From Phaeoceros laevis (taxonomy: Eukaryota > Anthocerotophyta > Anthocerotopsida > Notothyladales), in assembly GCA_049999765.1 (NCBI GenBank), contig JBNGIQ010009281.1:132462-196461 (forward strand): a stretch of 64,000 nucleotides of DNA, read 5' to 3'. Each line of letters opens with the position of its first letter. The stretch's first letter is position 1. The notes beneath the pieces are model-generated. The model did not search any database. It was not told the origin of the DNA and was given only the letters and a program-made list of their open reading frames with translations. Shown one piece after another: positions 21,420 to 35,383 of this stretch. The translations under genes and the position numbers were made by a program.

Positions 21420-22399
21420 CCGGCCCTCTAAGTCTCCATATGGTGCTCCAATCTTGTTTACTACTTAGAAAGAAGAATGGCAAATTATGCACGCACACAC
21501 AACGTTCCTAGCCTCGAGGACAAGGTCTCACGCCCTGGGAGTAGCTATCATGGTCGCAGTCTAAAAAGGGTTATGTACATCCGGCCATCTAAGTCTCCAC
21601 ATGGTGCTCCAATCTTGTTTAGTAAAAAGAAGAATGGCAAATTATGCATGTGCATCGATTATCGTGGTCTTAACAACATAACAAAATGTAATGGTTATCC
21701 CTTGCCTAGGATAGATGAGCATTGGAGCAACTTACAGGTGCACACTATTTTTCTAAGATTAACTTGGCCGCAGGATACAACTAGATTCGCATAGCTCCAG
21801 AGGACATTGAAAAGGCGGCATTCAATACCAGGTATGTCCATTTTGAATGGCTCTTGATGAGTTTTGGCATGACTAATGCACCAATGACACTTCAGACTTT
21901 GATGAATGACGTGTTCGGAGATCTTCTTGGGCAAGGTGTCGTGGTATATCTAGATGATGTTCTGGTTTACAGTCGCACTCGACAAAAGCATCTACAGAAG
22001 TTGCAAGAAGGTTTCGACAGCCTTAGGACACACAAGTTGTATGCGCAGCTCTCAAAGTTTTTAACCCCATCTATAAAATATTTGGGGCACATTATTGATG
22101 AAAGTGGTATTCGAGTAGATTTTGCTATGGTGGCTATTTTGAAAGCTTGGCCTTGACCTACTTGTCTGAAGGAGGTGCAATCCTTTTTAGGACTTGTGTC
22201 ATATTATAGAAAATTTGTGGAGGAGTTCGCACATAAAGCAGCCCCGCTAACAACGTTGTTGCAGGAAAAGCAAGCGTGGTGCTGGCAGCAGGAACAGAAA
22301 CATGCTTTTCAAGTACTTAAACAGGCAATAACCAGCATCCCAGTCCTAGCATACCCTAATATGGATTTTCCTTTTGTTATGCTGTTAAGACCACGATAA
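21420..22399 (+). mobile_element. Decayed Ty3/gypsy retrotransposon fragment (reverse transcriptase, start of RNase H)
   Basis: Three broken frames together cover reverse transcriptase. A 5' part (21570-21794) has SPHGAPILFSKKKNGKLCMC and IDYRGLNNITK. A central part (21794-22156) has FGMTNAPMTLQTLMNDVF and the YLDD catalytic box in VVVYLDDVLVYSR. A 3' part (22175-22399) has VQSFLGLVSYYRKFVEEFAH and the tether LTTLLQEKQAWCW into RNase H. A frameshift near 21780 and an in-frame stop at 22156 inactivate it, and no gag, protease or integrase is found. The start of the region (about 21400-21480) is a second, imperfect copy of 21540-21640, a local tandem duplication inside the element. Confidence 0.88.
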
Positions 22400-22708
22400 T
22401 CGATGCACATGCGTAATTTGTCATGAATGAGTGTGGTCACGCTGATAATGTGTATGGGAAGTAGGATACGGAGAGGCCCGCCTACTTCTAATGATGAGTA
22501 TGGTCACTTTTGAGACTGCGATCATGACATTTGTCCAACTCCTTCAACCCGTTAATTTTGTGACCGTGATTTCCTTGCTGTTCGTAACGATAGCCTGCTC
22601 ACAGTTGATTTCATTTGTAATGCTCGACAAGCTCTGACTTTGACATTAAACTGATCTAATTTCTTGAGTGTCCATTGTGTACGGAGTGATAACTTGCACG
22701 TTATGTAA

Positions 22709-22808
22709 NNNNNNNNNNNNNNNNNNNNNNNNNNNNNNNNNNNNNNNNNNNNNNNNNNNNNNNNNNNNNNNNNNNNNNNNNNNNNNNNNNNNNNNNNNNN
22801 NNNNNNNN
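22709..22808. other. Assembly gap, 100 N
   Basis: One hundred undetermined bases. Translated stretches spanning it are artefacts. Confidence 1.
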
Positions 22809-23770
22809 AAAGTACTATGTCCAGGGTTTTGGTACTTGTTTTAGATGCCATTTTTTCCAGGTGTACCTGTGGATAGGCCCTCCCTCAAAAGTACCTTGGT
22901 TGGGTGAAACTCATGCAAGGTAGGAGTACTTTTTTTTAGGGCATTGAGTACTTTTTTTGACTTTGTGACTTTTTTGGATCAGATTAGGGTAATAATTACC
23001 TCGTCATATCTTGATTGGGGTAACTAGTTACCCCGTCATGTTCAAATGGCTCGAAATAAATTAGCTCCAGTACTCAAATACTAAGCTCAAGTACTTAAGT
23101 ACTCGCGCAAAAACGACCGCTTGTAGCTTACAAGGACCTGATTCTTGCAACAAAACTTGGCGTAACAAAACTTGGCGGGACTACAGGAAATGCAAAAACT
23201 TCTGAATGTTGTTTAGGAGCAGTGGATAATGTTCATGTTTCTATTATGGTTTCGTGATAGAAACAGGGGCTCAGAAAGGAAACGGACACTTGGACATTCA
23301 AAGGATTACATGGGTGTTTACGTGTTTACGTAAGATCAAACTTCAATCCAAAACTGGCAAAGCTACTATAGATTATTCATCAACATAAATTTGCTAGTTT
23401 TCTTTCTCATAAGAGGCATTGGCTTTTTTGCCACACCACGTGGGGGAGTCTGGTTGGTCTCAGACTTGGGTGTGCGTTACTCATCTCGTGTTTTCTCCTT
23501 AGCCTATGCCTAAGGTAACATTATTTAGCACTTATTAACAGAATATTCTGTATTTTCAAAGAAAAATTACCAAAAAAGAGGCTTTAACCCCCTTGTCTCT
23601 AAAAAACCGTTTTTGTCTCTATTTCATAGGAGACTTGTTTGTATAATTGTGTAACTTCCACCCTGGGTTAATAAACCCTTAGGAGATCTAAGTGGCATGT
23701 GTACATGTGAACTGGAAAAAATAACCTCGGAGTCCCCCGCGCTATATGCACACTTACATATTGCATACCA
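22809..23770. other. AT-rich stretch without gene
   Basis: Low-complexity, AT-rich sequence with short repeats such as GTACTTTTTTT. No coding frame, RNA gene or transposon end recognised. Confidence 0.55.
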
Positions 23771-24682
23771 AGTATAAGCATCGGAATGTAGGCCAAACTT
23801 TAGCCTGCGGAATGTAGGCCAAACTTTAGCATCAGGAACGTTCGAGGTTGCCAGAACCAGTAGGATTAAAGTAGGCCAAACTTTAGCCTCACGAATGTTC
23901 TAGGTTGCCATAACCAGTATCATAACCAGTACTCGCTTCCTAATCCCACGGCTTGAAGTTTGCCTTTATAAAATGTATTTGCCCAAAGGCTCTCGCTTCC
24001 TAATCGGCTTGAAGTTTGCCTTTATAAATATGTATTTGCCCAAAGGCTCTATAAATTTGCCCGAGGGCCTATGTATTTGTCCTAATCCGACGGCTTGAAG
24101 TTTGCCTTTATATGTATTTGCTCGAAAGGGCCTATGTATTTGTCCTAATCTGACGGCTTGAAGTTTGCCTTTATATGTATTTGCCCGAAAGCTCGAAGGC
24201 CTATGTATATGTATTTATCGGAAGGCCTATGTATTTGTCCGAAGGCCTATGTATTTGTACAAAGGCCTACCCATTTTTGTAATTATCTTGATATGAGACT
24301 ACCAAGGACGTATTTCCTCGTAGGATTAACCTAGGAGGTTGTATTCAATTCCTAGGTTGTATTCAAGCCGAACTTTAGCCTCAGGAATGTTCGAGGTTGC
24401 CATAACCTGTACTCGCTTCCTAATCCGCCGTTCGAGGTTGCCATAATCCGCCGAACTTTAATCCTAATCCGCCGAACTTTAGTCTAAGGAATGTTCAAGG
24501 TTGCCATAACCTGTAGTCGCTTCCTAATCCGATGGCTTGAGCTTTAGCCTAAGGAATGTTTGANNNNNNNNNNTCGCTTCCTAATCCGATGGCTTGAGCT
24601 TTAGCCTAAGGAATGTTTGAGGTTGCCATAACCTATACTCGCTTCCTAATCCAATGGCTTGAGGTTTGACACTTCCTAATCC
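23770..24682 (+). repeat. Minisatellite field (GGAATGTTCGAGGTTGCCATAA and CTATGTATTTG families)
   Basis: Two interleaved families. One carries GGAATGT(AGGCC/TCGAGGTTGCCATAACC) with CGCTTCCTAATCCGA.GGCTTGA, repeated about ten times. The other carries CGGCTTGAAGTTTGCCTTTATA followed by ATGTATTTGCCCGAAAG or GGCCTATGTATTTGTCC, repeated several times between 23940 and 24260. A 10-base N gap sits at 24564-24573, where the assembler probably failed to join the repeats. Confidence 0.8.
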
Positions 24683-24889
24683 GATGGCTTGAAGTTCGGC
24701 CTCATCGACGGCTTGAAGCTCGGCACTGATGGGGCCAAATAAATTATACTCGACGGCTTTAAGTTCGGCTTCATCGACGGCTTGAAGCTCGGCACCGATG
24801 GGGCCAAATAAACTATACTCTACGGCTTGAAGTTCGGCCTCATCGACGGCTTGAAGCTCGGCACCGATGAGGCCAAATAAATTATACTC
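24683..24889 (-). repeat. Exact-length tandem repeat, 3 x 69 bp (23 codons)
   Basis: Three head-to-tail units of 69 bp, each with two GACGGCTTGAAG half-units and the tail GGGGCCAAATAAATTATACTC. Because 69 is a multiple of three, the minus strand stays open across the array (24581-24904), encoding a 23-residue repeat with the core GAELQAVDEAELQAVEY. The open frame is probably a by-product of the unit length; there is no homology or splice support for a gene. Confidence 0.85.
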
Positions 24890-25614
24890 GTCCTTAAATT
24901 TCAACCCAAGTTTATCACAAAATATAGTTATTATGAGATGTCAATTTACCACAAATTTGACTCCCACACATCTCCACAACCTCACGCCCAATTATAATGG
25001 TAGGGAATAAGATAAGTTAGAAGGAAACATTCTTGTGCTATACAATGTAGGGTGTATTCTCGATTTTGAGTTCGTGGCTTGTTAAGAAATTGTTTAATGG
25101 TTGTCTATGCCATTAAAGTTGGGAAAAACGCATGGGCTGCCTTTCCAATGTCAATCTACGTAGTAACTGTGTATGTGTACGATTGTCTCCAAGTAATGTT
25201 CATTTCAGGGGAAGAAATTGCTAAATACTACCACCATAGTCATGCCATGCTAGTTTTAGGGCTAGCCTGCCTTAAAACAAGTACAGAATATTGGATTTCA
25301 CTTAGAAGAAGTAGGCCAAAATAGGATATTAGCCAATAGCTAGGAGACAAAAAAAAATTCTCTTTCAAAAAAATACCTTAAAAGTATTTACTATATAGCA
25401 ATATGACGAAAATCTGCATCCAATCTCATCACCATAAATTCCATTGAATGGTAAGGGATTTTATAAACTTCTATTGTTATGGAATCTGGAGGACTCATGT
25501 GAATCTTAGAAAAACTTCAATAAACAGAATCTCGAAAATCGCATCAAACGTCAAATTACCATCTAGAATCAATGTGAATATTACCTCCGAGATCAGACTC
25601 ATCAGATTTAGCAC
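24890..25614. other. AT-rich upstream region without recognised gene
   Basis: No gene recognised between the 69-bp array and the promoter of the uridine kinase gene. Confidence 0.5.
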
Positions 25615-25622
25615 TATATAAG
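25615..25622 (+). promoter_or_regulatory. TATA-box candidate for the UK/UPRT gene
   Basis: TATATAAG occurs in GCACTATATAAGAAGC, about 277 bases before the ATG at 25899, in otherwise gene-free DNA. It gives a leader of about 245 bases. Confidence 0.45.
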
Positions 25623-25898
25623 AAGCTTAGAGACTACCATATCTCTATCTCGTCCGGCCGTGCTACGAACTGCAGAATTTTCCTTCTGCTTTTACCCTAG
25701 CACGCTAAACGAGTGTAGCTTGCAAGTTGTGAGCCCTAAAAGAGAGGGCTTTGTCCACCTGTCTTTGCTGGTGTCTGCTGGGCAAAGCCTGGAGTCTGGA
25801 GTCTGGACTGTAGGGGTGCACTTCCGTCGAAGGTCTCAAGTGTGAGAGGCAATTGCGGCAAGGGCGTTAGTTGGATGTAAACGTCTTGCTGCCCTCAG

Positions 25899-27389
25899 AT
25901 GGCCCGGCTGCACGGGGAGGTAGAGGATGTCACAACCGTGGCCTTGAGTCCAGGGTTTCTGGTCGAGGATGGCTCAGCTGCAGCAGCAGCTGCGGCTGCG
26001 GCTGTGGCTGTATTGCAGAGTGCAAGCACCACCTCCTGCAAGCAGCCATTCGTCATTGGCGTCGCTGGTGGAACAGCTTCTGGGAAAACCACTGTTTGCG
26101 ACCTGATTATTCAGCAGCTTCATGATCACCGGGTTATTTTGGTGAATCAGGATTCTTTCTACCGGGGCTTGACGCCCGAGGAATCGCAGAAGGCTGGCGA
26201 ATACAATTTTGACCATCCAGACGCTTTCGACACGGAGCAGCTGCTCGATTGTCTGCGACGACTGAAGACGTGTGATGATGTGCAGATTCCTGTGTATGAT
26301 TTCAAGAGGCACCAGAGGTGCACAGAGAACTTTCGCCAAGTCAATGCAGCGGACGTGGTCATACTGGAAGGAATCCTAATATTCCACGATGCCCGGATTC
26401 GGGATTTGATGAACATGAAGATTTTCGTTGACACCGATGCGGACGTGAGGCTTGCCAGGAGGATTAGGAGGGATACTCTTGAGCGAGGCAGGGATGTGAA
26501 CGGTGTTTTGCAGCAGTATGCATTGTTTGTCAAGCCTGCCTTTGAGGATTTCGTGCTACCCACCAAGAAGTATGCGGACGTGATCATCCCGCGCGGAGGG
26601 GAGAATTCTGTGGCTGTGCACCTCATTGTGCAGCACATCCAGACCAAGCTAGGGCTTCATGATCTCCGGAAGATTTATGCCACCGTTCATGTGATCCAAT
26701 CGACCTTCCAGATCAGAGGCATGCACACTATCATCAGGGACCAAGATACCACGAATCCGGATTTCGTGTTCTATGCCGACCGTCTTATTCGTCTGGTTGT
26801 TGAACACGGTCTTGGCCACCTTCCTTTCACAGAGAAGCAGGTAACCACACCGACAGGCTCGGTGTATAGCGGAGTGGATTTCTGCAAGCAGCTTTGTGGA
26901 GTTTCCATCATTCGCAGTGGAGAGAGTATGGAGAATGCCTTGCGGACCTGTTGCAAAGGTATCAAAATTGGGAAGATACTCATTCACAGAGAAGGTGACA
27001 ATGGGAAACAGCTCATCTATGAGAACTTGCCCAGAGACATACAGGATAGACATGTTCTGCTTTTGGATCCCGTACTTGCCACAGGTAACTGTGCAATTCA
27101 AGCAATTGAGTTGCTTATGAGGAAGGGTGTCCCGGAAGCTCATATCATTTTTCTGAATCTTATCTCTGCCCCTGAGGGCATTCACGCTGTGTGCCAACGG
27201 TTCCCTCGGTTGAAGATTGTCACATCCGAAATTGACTGCGGTTTGAATGACGAATTTCGGGTCATTCCTGGCATGGGGGAATTTGGGGATCGTTACTTCG
27301 GCACAGATGATCGGCCTTTCAAGGTATCGCCGTCTTCCCTGCCAACCAAGGTTTCTTTTTGCAATGGGCACGTGGAAGGTGAGTTGTGA
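25899..27389 (+). CDS. UKL: Uridine kinase / uracil phosphoribosyltransferase fusion (UKL-type), intronless
   Basis: A 496-residue single frame. The N-terminal uridine kinase domain has a Walker A motif GGTASGKT (57-64), then [10 protein letters not shown], the FDHPDAFD box and [12 protein letters not shown]. The C-terminal UPRT-like domain has [31 protein letters not shown] and the PRPP-binding loop [11 protein letters not shown] around Asp390; the usual family end [12 protein letters not shown] is present. Family knowledge: pyrimidine salvage, phosphorylating uridine/cytidine with ATP; UPRT activity of plant fusions is variable. A poly-Ala run (residues 27-36) lies in the leader. About 23 residues continue after FGTDD; a GT in CCTTTCAAG/GTATCG could instead be a donor to a short last exon. 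Plant homologues usually have many introns, so the lack of introns is notable. Confidence 0.96.
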   Translation: MARLHGEVEDVTTVALSPGFLVEDGSAAAAAAAAAVAVLQSASTTSCKQPFVIGVAGGTASGKTTVCDLIIQQLHDHRVILVNQDSFYRGLTPEESQKAGEYNFDHPDAFDTEQLLDCLRRLKTCDDVQIPVYDFKRHQRCTENFRQVNAADVVILEGILIFHDARIRDLMNMKIFVDTDADVRLARRIRRDTLERGRDVNGVLQQYALFVKPAFEDFVLPTKKYADVIIPRGGENSVAVHLIVQHIQTKLGLHDLRKIYATVHVIQSTFQIRGMHTIIRDQDTTNPDFVFYADRLIRLVVEHGLGHLPFTEKQVTTPTGSVYSGVDFCKQLCGVSIIRSGESMENALRTCCKGIKIGKILIHREGDNGKQLIYENLPRDIQDRHVLLLDPVLATGNCAIQAIELLMRKGVPEAHIIFLNLISAPEGIHAVCQRFPRLKIVTSEIDCGLNDEFRVIPGMGEFGDRYFGTDDRPFKVSPSSLPTKVSFCNGHVEGEL

Positions 27390-28088
27390 TGGCATTACTG
27401 GCGCCTCCCCCGCCTTGGCTGCGTCCAGCGGACGCTGGCTTGAACGATATCTGTGCTTGGTTGGTGTCGAGTAGCCTGCCTCCGGATTCCTCTTTCAGCC
27501 ACACTGAGTTACCAGAAGCCCACCTACCATAGTGGCAGGGGGTTGGAAGTTCTGCCATTCAGTCAAGCAGTACGGAGGAATGGGACGGACGCAAAAGATG
27601 GTATGTTCACTGAGCTGGACAGCCCTGCCCTCATCAAGCTTTCATCCGTCTAATGGCCAGTCATTCGCCTTCTGCTGAGCATGCCAAAGTTTTTTTTTAT
27701 GAAGGGGCACGCAAATGAATTTTTCCCTCGAGTGCAATTGCTCCTGGTGTCTGCAAACAGACCAACGGACGATTCATGGAGGCCCACTTTATGACTCCAT
27801 GTGCGTTGGTTTGAAACATCTTCCTTGAAATAGCAACCTGTGGGATTCCAGCCACAGTGCGTACCCACAAACTTCGACTTAAGCCCGAATGCAGTCCGTG
27901 ACTCGTGGGCCCACAAGAGTGGTGCAGTTCGAGCCCAGTTCGAGCTCTTGAGGATCATTCAGTATGGTGACGACTTCCCTATTTGTTACGGTCTGGGCAG
28001 TTAGTAGGAACCCTGAAAATCTGTGCACTTTTCGGTTTTGTCATAGACCTCTACTACAACTGTACAATGCACTAGCGTTGACGAGAAC
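27390..28088. other. Convergent intergenic region
   Basis: Lies between the 3' ends of the UK/UPRT gene (+) and SSRP1 (-). Holds their untranslated ends. No further gene seen. Confidence 0.6.
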
Positions 28089-31000
28089 TCATTCACTTTG
28101 AGAAGCGTTGTCATCAGAGCCCTCCGCATCGGCTGGTTGCCCTCCAGATTGAGCTTTGTAAATTTTCATTTGCTCCACGTAGCGTTCCTTGGCAATCTTA
28201 TTTTTGGCCTCATAAGGCTCCTTGTCTTTAGCTGCAATCATACGACACACCGGTCAGCCTTGTAGACAAAATTGCAGTCTCACCGAATGCAGAGAATGCA
28301 CATCAGGAGTTACCTGACATCTTTTTCCACCGTTCTCCCAAAATCTTTCCCATTTCCTGAAAAGAAGTTCCTGGAGAGGTTTTCTTAATAACCTGCACAG
28401 CCGATACATAATCTTAAACCTGAAGCACCAGCTCAACATGCTCTCTGTTCACTGAGGCTCAGCCTCCCAGAGCAAACCCTCATAATATCCACAAGATGGT
28501 AACAAAGAAAGAATGTGATTGACTACGCAGCAGACCAAATGCTTCGTCTCACCTCCCTCTCATCCTGTGAGTACAGCATAAAACTGGATAACGGTCTCTT
28601 GGGAGCATTTGGGTCTTTCTTCCTTCGTTTCTTCTTCTTGCCAGAATCTCCCTCATCATCTACTGGCTTCTTACTCTTTGAAGGGGCTTTCTGTTCTTTC
28701 CTTTTCTTCTCTATCTTTGCAGGTCGTTCCTCCTGCAAGCACATTTGTAACATTCCATGACGAACCAATTTCTGCCAAGAAAAGCTGCAAATAATCAATG
28801 GTGGTCGACAGAGTCTACCTCGTCATCATCCTCTCCAGCATCCGCACTTCGATCTGCACTGGCATCAGAACCTTCTTCCTCAGACTCGTCAGTTGGGGAT
28901 CCTGAGTCATCCTTTTCGGCAACAAAGTCCTCATCCTGCCAACAAATTCAATGGTGAGCTAGCAGTTCTTCTGTGTGAAGCCAATACTAGCAGCAACACC
29001 TCCCACAGCCGTAGTTGAAGCAAAGACCACACAACCAGTGAGACACAAAGGCGACAGTCTTGTACCTCCTCATCACTATCCCCATCAGCCCCAGCTTCAC
29101 GAGCATTCCGAATACGATTCAAATGAGGATCCACTCCTTCATCGTCTGAGCTTGCTAAGGCAGCAACAACTCCACTTGTTCCTTGTGCATCTCCTAAATT
29201 TAAAATCTTCAAGTTCTTGGAGCTGTAAGCACGTATCAGGATTGGTTGGCAACACTGAACAGACTTCAACAGTATGATTCCACAGTAAACCTGAGAAAAA
29301 AATCATCGAGACGTACCTGATAAAATTGAACAAATTATGGTATTCGTTCCTTGGAATGTTTCGAAATTGATGTTCCTGTTCACTTTTGAGTCGAAGAATG
29401 AGGTCAAAGTAATGAGAGGACATGCCGGTTGCACCAGCTGCTCCATGCCTTTCAAACTCCACATATTCAATCTGCAAGGAGTAGTGACATGCAAGTTGAG
29501 CCCTTGTTCTGAACATTAAACACATTGAAGCTGAACTGAGGGCCAAGGTTTTACAAGGGATATGTGAGGACATGCCTCATCATGCAGAACAAGGGTTGGC
29601 GGCTTCGGCAGAAAGAAGAAGCTCTTCTCCAACGGGTACAATGACCCCTCCTCTGCTTTAAGAGATGCTCGAACTGCATAACCGTCTTGACTACTCCGGA
29701 ATTTTCCAGGCCTGCTAACTTTCGATCCCGAAAGACCCCGCAGTATTTGGACAAACACTTCATGTGTTTCACCCTAGAGCAAGTTGCATGACACAGAAGG
29801 TATCAGCCAGATTTTTCAGCAGTTACATACAAATTAAGAATACAGACTGGACAACACTACCTTGTAAGCAGGGAGAAGCCGATCCTTATACTTTGTATTA
29901 AGAAGTTCCTCCGAGATCGAGAGCGGGCAATCTGTGATCTCTTCTGAAACAAACTGTCCATTTACAGGGCATACTACATGTCGTCAGCACAGGCAACGAT
30001 GGACTTGACTGTTAAAAAGGATACAAAAGATGGGAGTCACTTCTGTTTCGGGTAAATTTTTGAGAAACCAAAAGTAGTGCAAAAGCTTCAAGAGGGAAGA
30101 GGCTGGGCAGGAGGTTGAAAACTTACCTGTAACACTATGTGAGGATAGAACGTTTGGCCCTTTCTGATTGGGGGATCTAACGTTATTACCACAAATGTGA
30201 ACTGTTGAGATGACTGTCAAAGGACGACAACATATGGAACTCAGATATACACGCCCAGGTAAAAACAATGATCAAGGCTTGTTTCGAGTTGGCGTGATCA
30301 GTTTCCAGACCAACATTTGACCTTGCAAGAGAATTAAAATGGGGCATCAGTCAATTCATTGATAAGTACCTTGGGCAGGACAAATAGACGAACTATACTA
30401 CTATGCTGGATTTTGAAGTCATTAGCTCCCTGAAGCCTCAAGAAAGAAATGTGGAACTCCACAGTATATTTGCCCCTGCGCATGGCACTCCATTAGGACC
30501 TAGACAATACCCAAATGAGGAAATGGAGCTACAAGCTAACAGGCCGCAACACAGTATCATGTATACGAACCAAGAAGGCATGTCTAGTACCTTGGAGTTA
30601 ATATGCCAACTTCTTCAAAGGTAGCAATAGCTTCTGCACCTGATGGCCCAACATCAGCCATTGCCAGTATCTTATCGCAAAATACCTGAAACAAAATTCT
30701 GCATGATGAATAACACAGTCCTGGAAACAGCATAGACTCAATTGCAAGAATAAGATTACTGTCTATTACTTCAAGGTGTCGCAAGTATACCTGTGCAGAA
30801 GGACGTTCTTCGTCCCCAACATAGGTGGTATTGGTATTGGGTACATGAAAGCTCAGCTCCATAAGTGTATCTTTCTGGCAGAAATCTCATCAATTCAGCA
30901 CTTCGAACTACCATCTCATCTCGTAGGAAATGTAAAAAGTTCTCGCACTAAAGGGAACTGAGGGGATTTCAAGCCACGGATGTCTCTACCTCATTTGCAG

Positions 31001-31796
31001 TATCATCCACATGGAATTCTAAGACCACATCATTTTTCCCCGAAATTTGTGTTTGTGATACATCAGCTATGGAGACCTCGAAGGCATGCTTGTCACCCAC
31101 AAGAAACGAAAGCATATTCCCTGTGACACAAATCTTCTTCAGCAGTGACAAAAGACTGGCAGGAAAAAAGTATCTCTACTTAACCAAGCTTTACCATCAA
31201 GCTTTGCTTCTCCCCAGTTGCGGCCAGCTATTGCAAGCGTTTTATTTTCAGGCGTCATGTCCATATTTGTCGACATAAATTCATTCAAGCTCGATACATC
31301 CTGCAGAAGGGAAGTATCTCAACGATGTAAGGACACTGACAGTAGATTGTTAGGACCCCTATCAGAAACCAGCCTAATCGCAAACGCACACCAACTCCCC
31401 TGGTCTGATAAGAAAAATGTGAAGGCATCCCACATTACAATTACCTGCTCCCGAAATCCATTGAATTTCACATTCGAGCCTGCTTTCAATCTCAAACCCA
31501 GTTGATACCCCCGTGGAATCCGTGTCCACCACAAACCAGCTATGTCTACTTTGGAGACCTCCACAACCTTGCCCCCTCCTTGCTTTTTCCATATAAAACC
31601 TCCGAAATGAATCCTGAGCTGCCCAGGATGCTGCGAACAGAAAAGCGGGATACTGAGGCGGCAACACGGCTGAAAGATTGAAGGTTTATCGGAGAAATTC
31701 GTCAAAAATCAGCTCAGGTCCGTAAACCGTGCTTGCTACCTGTCCAAACCGGCCGCCGAGCAGGATGTTGTTGAACAGGGGTCCCGCATCCCCCAT
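28089..31796 (-). CDS. SSRP1: SSRP1, FACT histone chaperone subunit with HMG box
   Basis: Sixteen exons: 31740-31796, 31445-31630, 31195-31300, 30990-31120, 30791-30874, 30591-30685, 30370-30475, 30127-30213, 29861-29953, 29576-29773, 29317-29471, 29066-29222, 28819-28935, 28553-28732, 28314-28392 and 28089-28231; 657 residues, phases consistent. N-terminus [20 protein letters not shown]. Middle domain includes [38 protein letters not shown] and [20 protein letters not shown]. Then [16 protein letters not shown], an acidic segment (about 470-524), a lysine-rich stretch and the HMG box from about residue 564 ([20 protein letters not shown]). Function: with SPT16 forms FACT, which handles H2A/H2B during transcription and replication in the nucleus. 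The intron after exon 10 starts GC instead of GT (GATGAG/GCATGT). Divergent from the complex I gene at 32113. Confidence 0.97.
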
Positions 31797-32112
31797 TTCG
31801 GCTTCACCCAAAAGCTTCCTGCTAGAGCAATCCGCTTCACCGAGACAGACTCCTAAAATCAATCTCTCTCCGCTATTCTAATTCAAAGCTGCAAAATGAT
31901 TGCCGCGACAAGTCTTGTCATGTCAATCTTGGGGAGGTTGAGCGTCTACTGCCAAAGCTTCCCGCCACTGTAACCCCTTGTTTAACTACTGTAGTCTGTT
32001 CACAGTATAAGATATCTAGGGTTGTCTACACGGACGATCCGTCTGCCTAGTCTCTGTGGCAGACAGCTCGTAAGACCTCCTGCCAGGAGCGAGAAATTCC
32101 TTGCGAAGCGCA
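31797..32112. promoter_or_regulatory. Divergent promoter region, SSRP1 / complex I 20.9 kDa subunit
   Basis: The two start codons point away from each other with 316 bp between them, so both promoters must lie here or overlap the 5' exons. No clear TATA box on either strand, as is common for housekeeping genes. Confidence 0.6.
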
Positions 32113-32730
32113 ATGGGGATCATCTTGAATCAGCCTAGGTACCCGGTGGTCGATCCCAACCCGTCGTTCATCGAAACAGTCTCCAACCTAAACTTGGACG
32201 ATTTGGTCAAAATCACCACCGCGACCTCCGGATCTACTGCTTTCGGCTACCTTGCAGGTTTTGTCACGTTCAGCTGTTACTTGCATCCATGATGCCTCCG
32301 CACTGCCTTGGCTAGGATTTTTAGGATTGACAATTTAGAGCTCCAGTCCTGAGTGCTTGCTGCTTTCAATGGTTTGCCTCACCGTGGTGAGGTTGCTTGG
32401 AATTCAGTGACAGTTCACTGCAGATTGTGATTGAATTGTGAATTTAGAGACATTTGTGCCGGTGGAGTAGGCAACTCTTTGTGTCCTGCTATATGTCGGA
32501 CGTGTGTGTAGGTGAGATGCTTGGTTCGAGTAACGTCTAGTGCATTGCTCTAAATTGTGGTGTGGCTTGATGCTGCAGGAGTGAGCTCAAACATTCGGGG
32601 CCCTTCCATGTATGTAGGTGGTTTCCTTGGTTTGATGGGAGGCTTCATGTACGCGTATCAAAGCTCAGCCTTCCGGCTCATGGGTTTCCTACCAAATGAG
32701 GATGAAGTTGAGAGATACAGCAGAAACTGA
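32113..32730 (+). CDS. Mitochondrial complex I 20.9 kDa-type accessory subunit
   Basis: Two exons, 32113-32257 and 32579-32730, joined at phase 1 (GCA G/GT donor, CTGCAG/GA acceptor), 98 residues. The N-terminus has QPRYPVVDPNPSF; the C-terminal half has RGPSMYVGGFLGLMGGFMYA, then YQSSAFRLMGFLPNEDEVER. This matches the plant protein annotated as NADH-ubiquinone oxidoreductase 20.9 kDa subunit (about 100-106 residues). The glycine-rich GGFLGLMGGFMYAYQ is a membrane segment; another probable one is GSTAFGYLAG before the junction. Role: small membrane-arm subunit of respiratory complex I in the inner mitochondrial membrane. The ATG sits in CGCAATGGGG; the frame upstream only opens with TTG. Confidence 0.9.
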
Positions 32731-33113
32731 CGTTTCCGAGTTGTGAGACATATTGTGCTCCCAGAGATTTGCCTTGGTCAACCGCATGATTCTTGTATTG
32801 ATAGTCTGGTACATGCCAGCTCTGAGGTAGGAGTTTTGCAGAATTGTGTAATCTTTGGCGGCAGCCGCTATTTTTCCAACCTTGAACGCCTCATGTTGGC
32901 GAACTACTTGTGTTGCAGTTCTGAGATTACCAAGTTTTATGTCCTAGTTTGTAGGTCACTTGCATTGCGATCAGGCCGTCAAGAGATCTTATGGCGTTTG
33001 TGACGTTCGCTTCCAAGTTTTCCGTCATCCCGTTTCTCTTGACCTTAGAGAACAGAAGGAAGTTCAATGTCCTGTCAAATAATCTGTGCAGCTTTATACA
33101 TGTAAATTGTGTC

Positions 33114-35086
<1,973 letters not shown>

Positions 35087-35383
35087 CTGATCCTGGGCCC
35101 GCTCCCATCTTACACAACAGTGTTTCCCTGCCCTCCTTTGAACCGTGAGTCATCAGTTGGCCCAACCCTGGCCACTCCTTCAAATTAGGCTCGATTTGAG
35201 CCTCGTCACCCTTAGCGTCCGGTTTTATCTCACTTTCCTAGTTTCACGACCTTTGTGGTAATGCGTATGCGGCCATGGCCGTTTGTTTTGGACTGGGTGT
35301 GCACAAGCACTGGCAATGGGGGATAAGGCAGAAGCGTAGGCAGTGATCTCTATTCATTCAGGGCGTGGGAAGTGTGGCAAGGA
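35087..35383. promoter_or_regulatory. Divergent promoter region, NUDT19 / STN7
   Basis: Only 297 bp separate the oppositely directed start codons, so regulatory sequence must be shared or adjoining. No clear TATA box seen. A functional link (both concern chloroplast redox state) is inference only. Confidence 0.55.

Noticed and set aside
24581-24904. Minus-strand repeat ORF as a gene
   Set aside because: Explained by the 69-bp tandem array; no start context, homology or introns.
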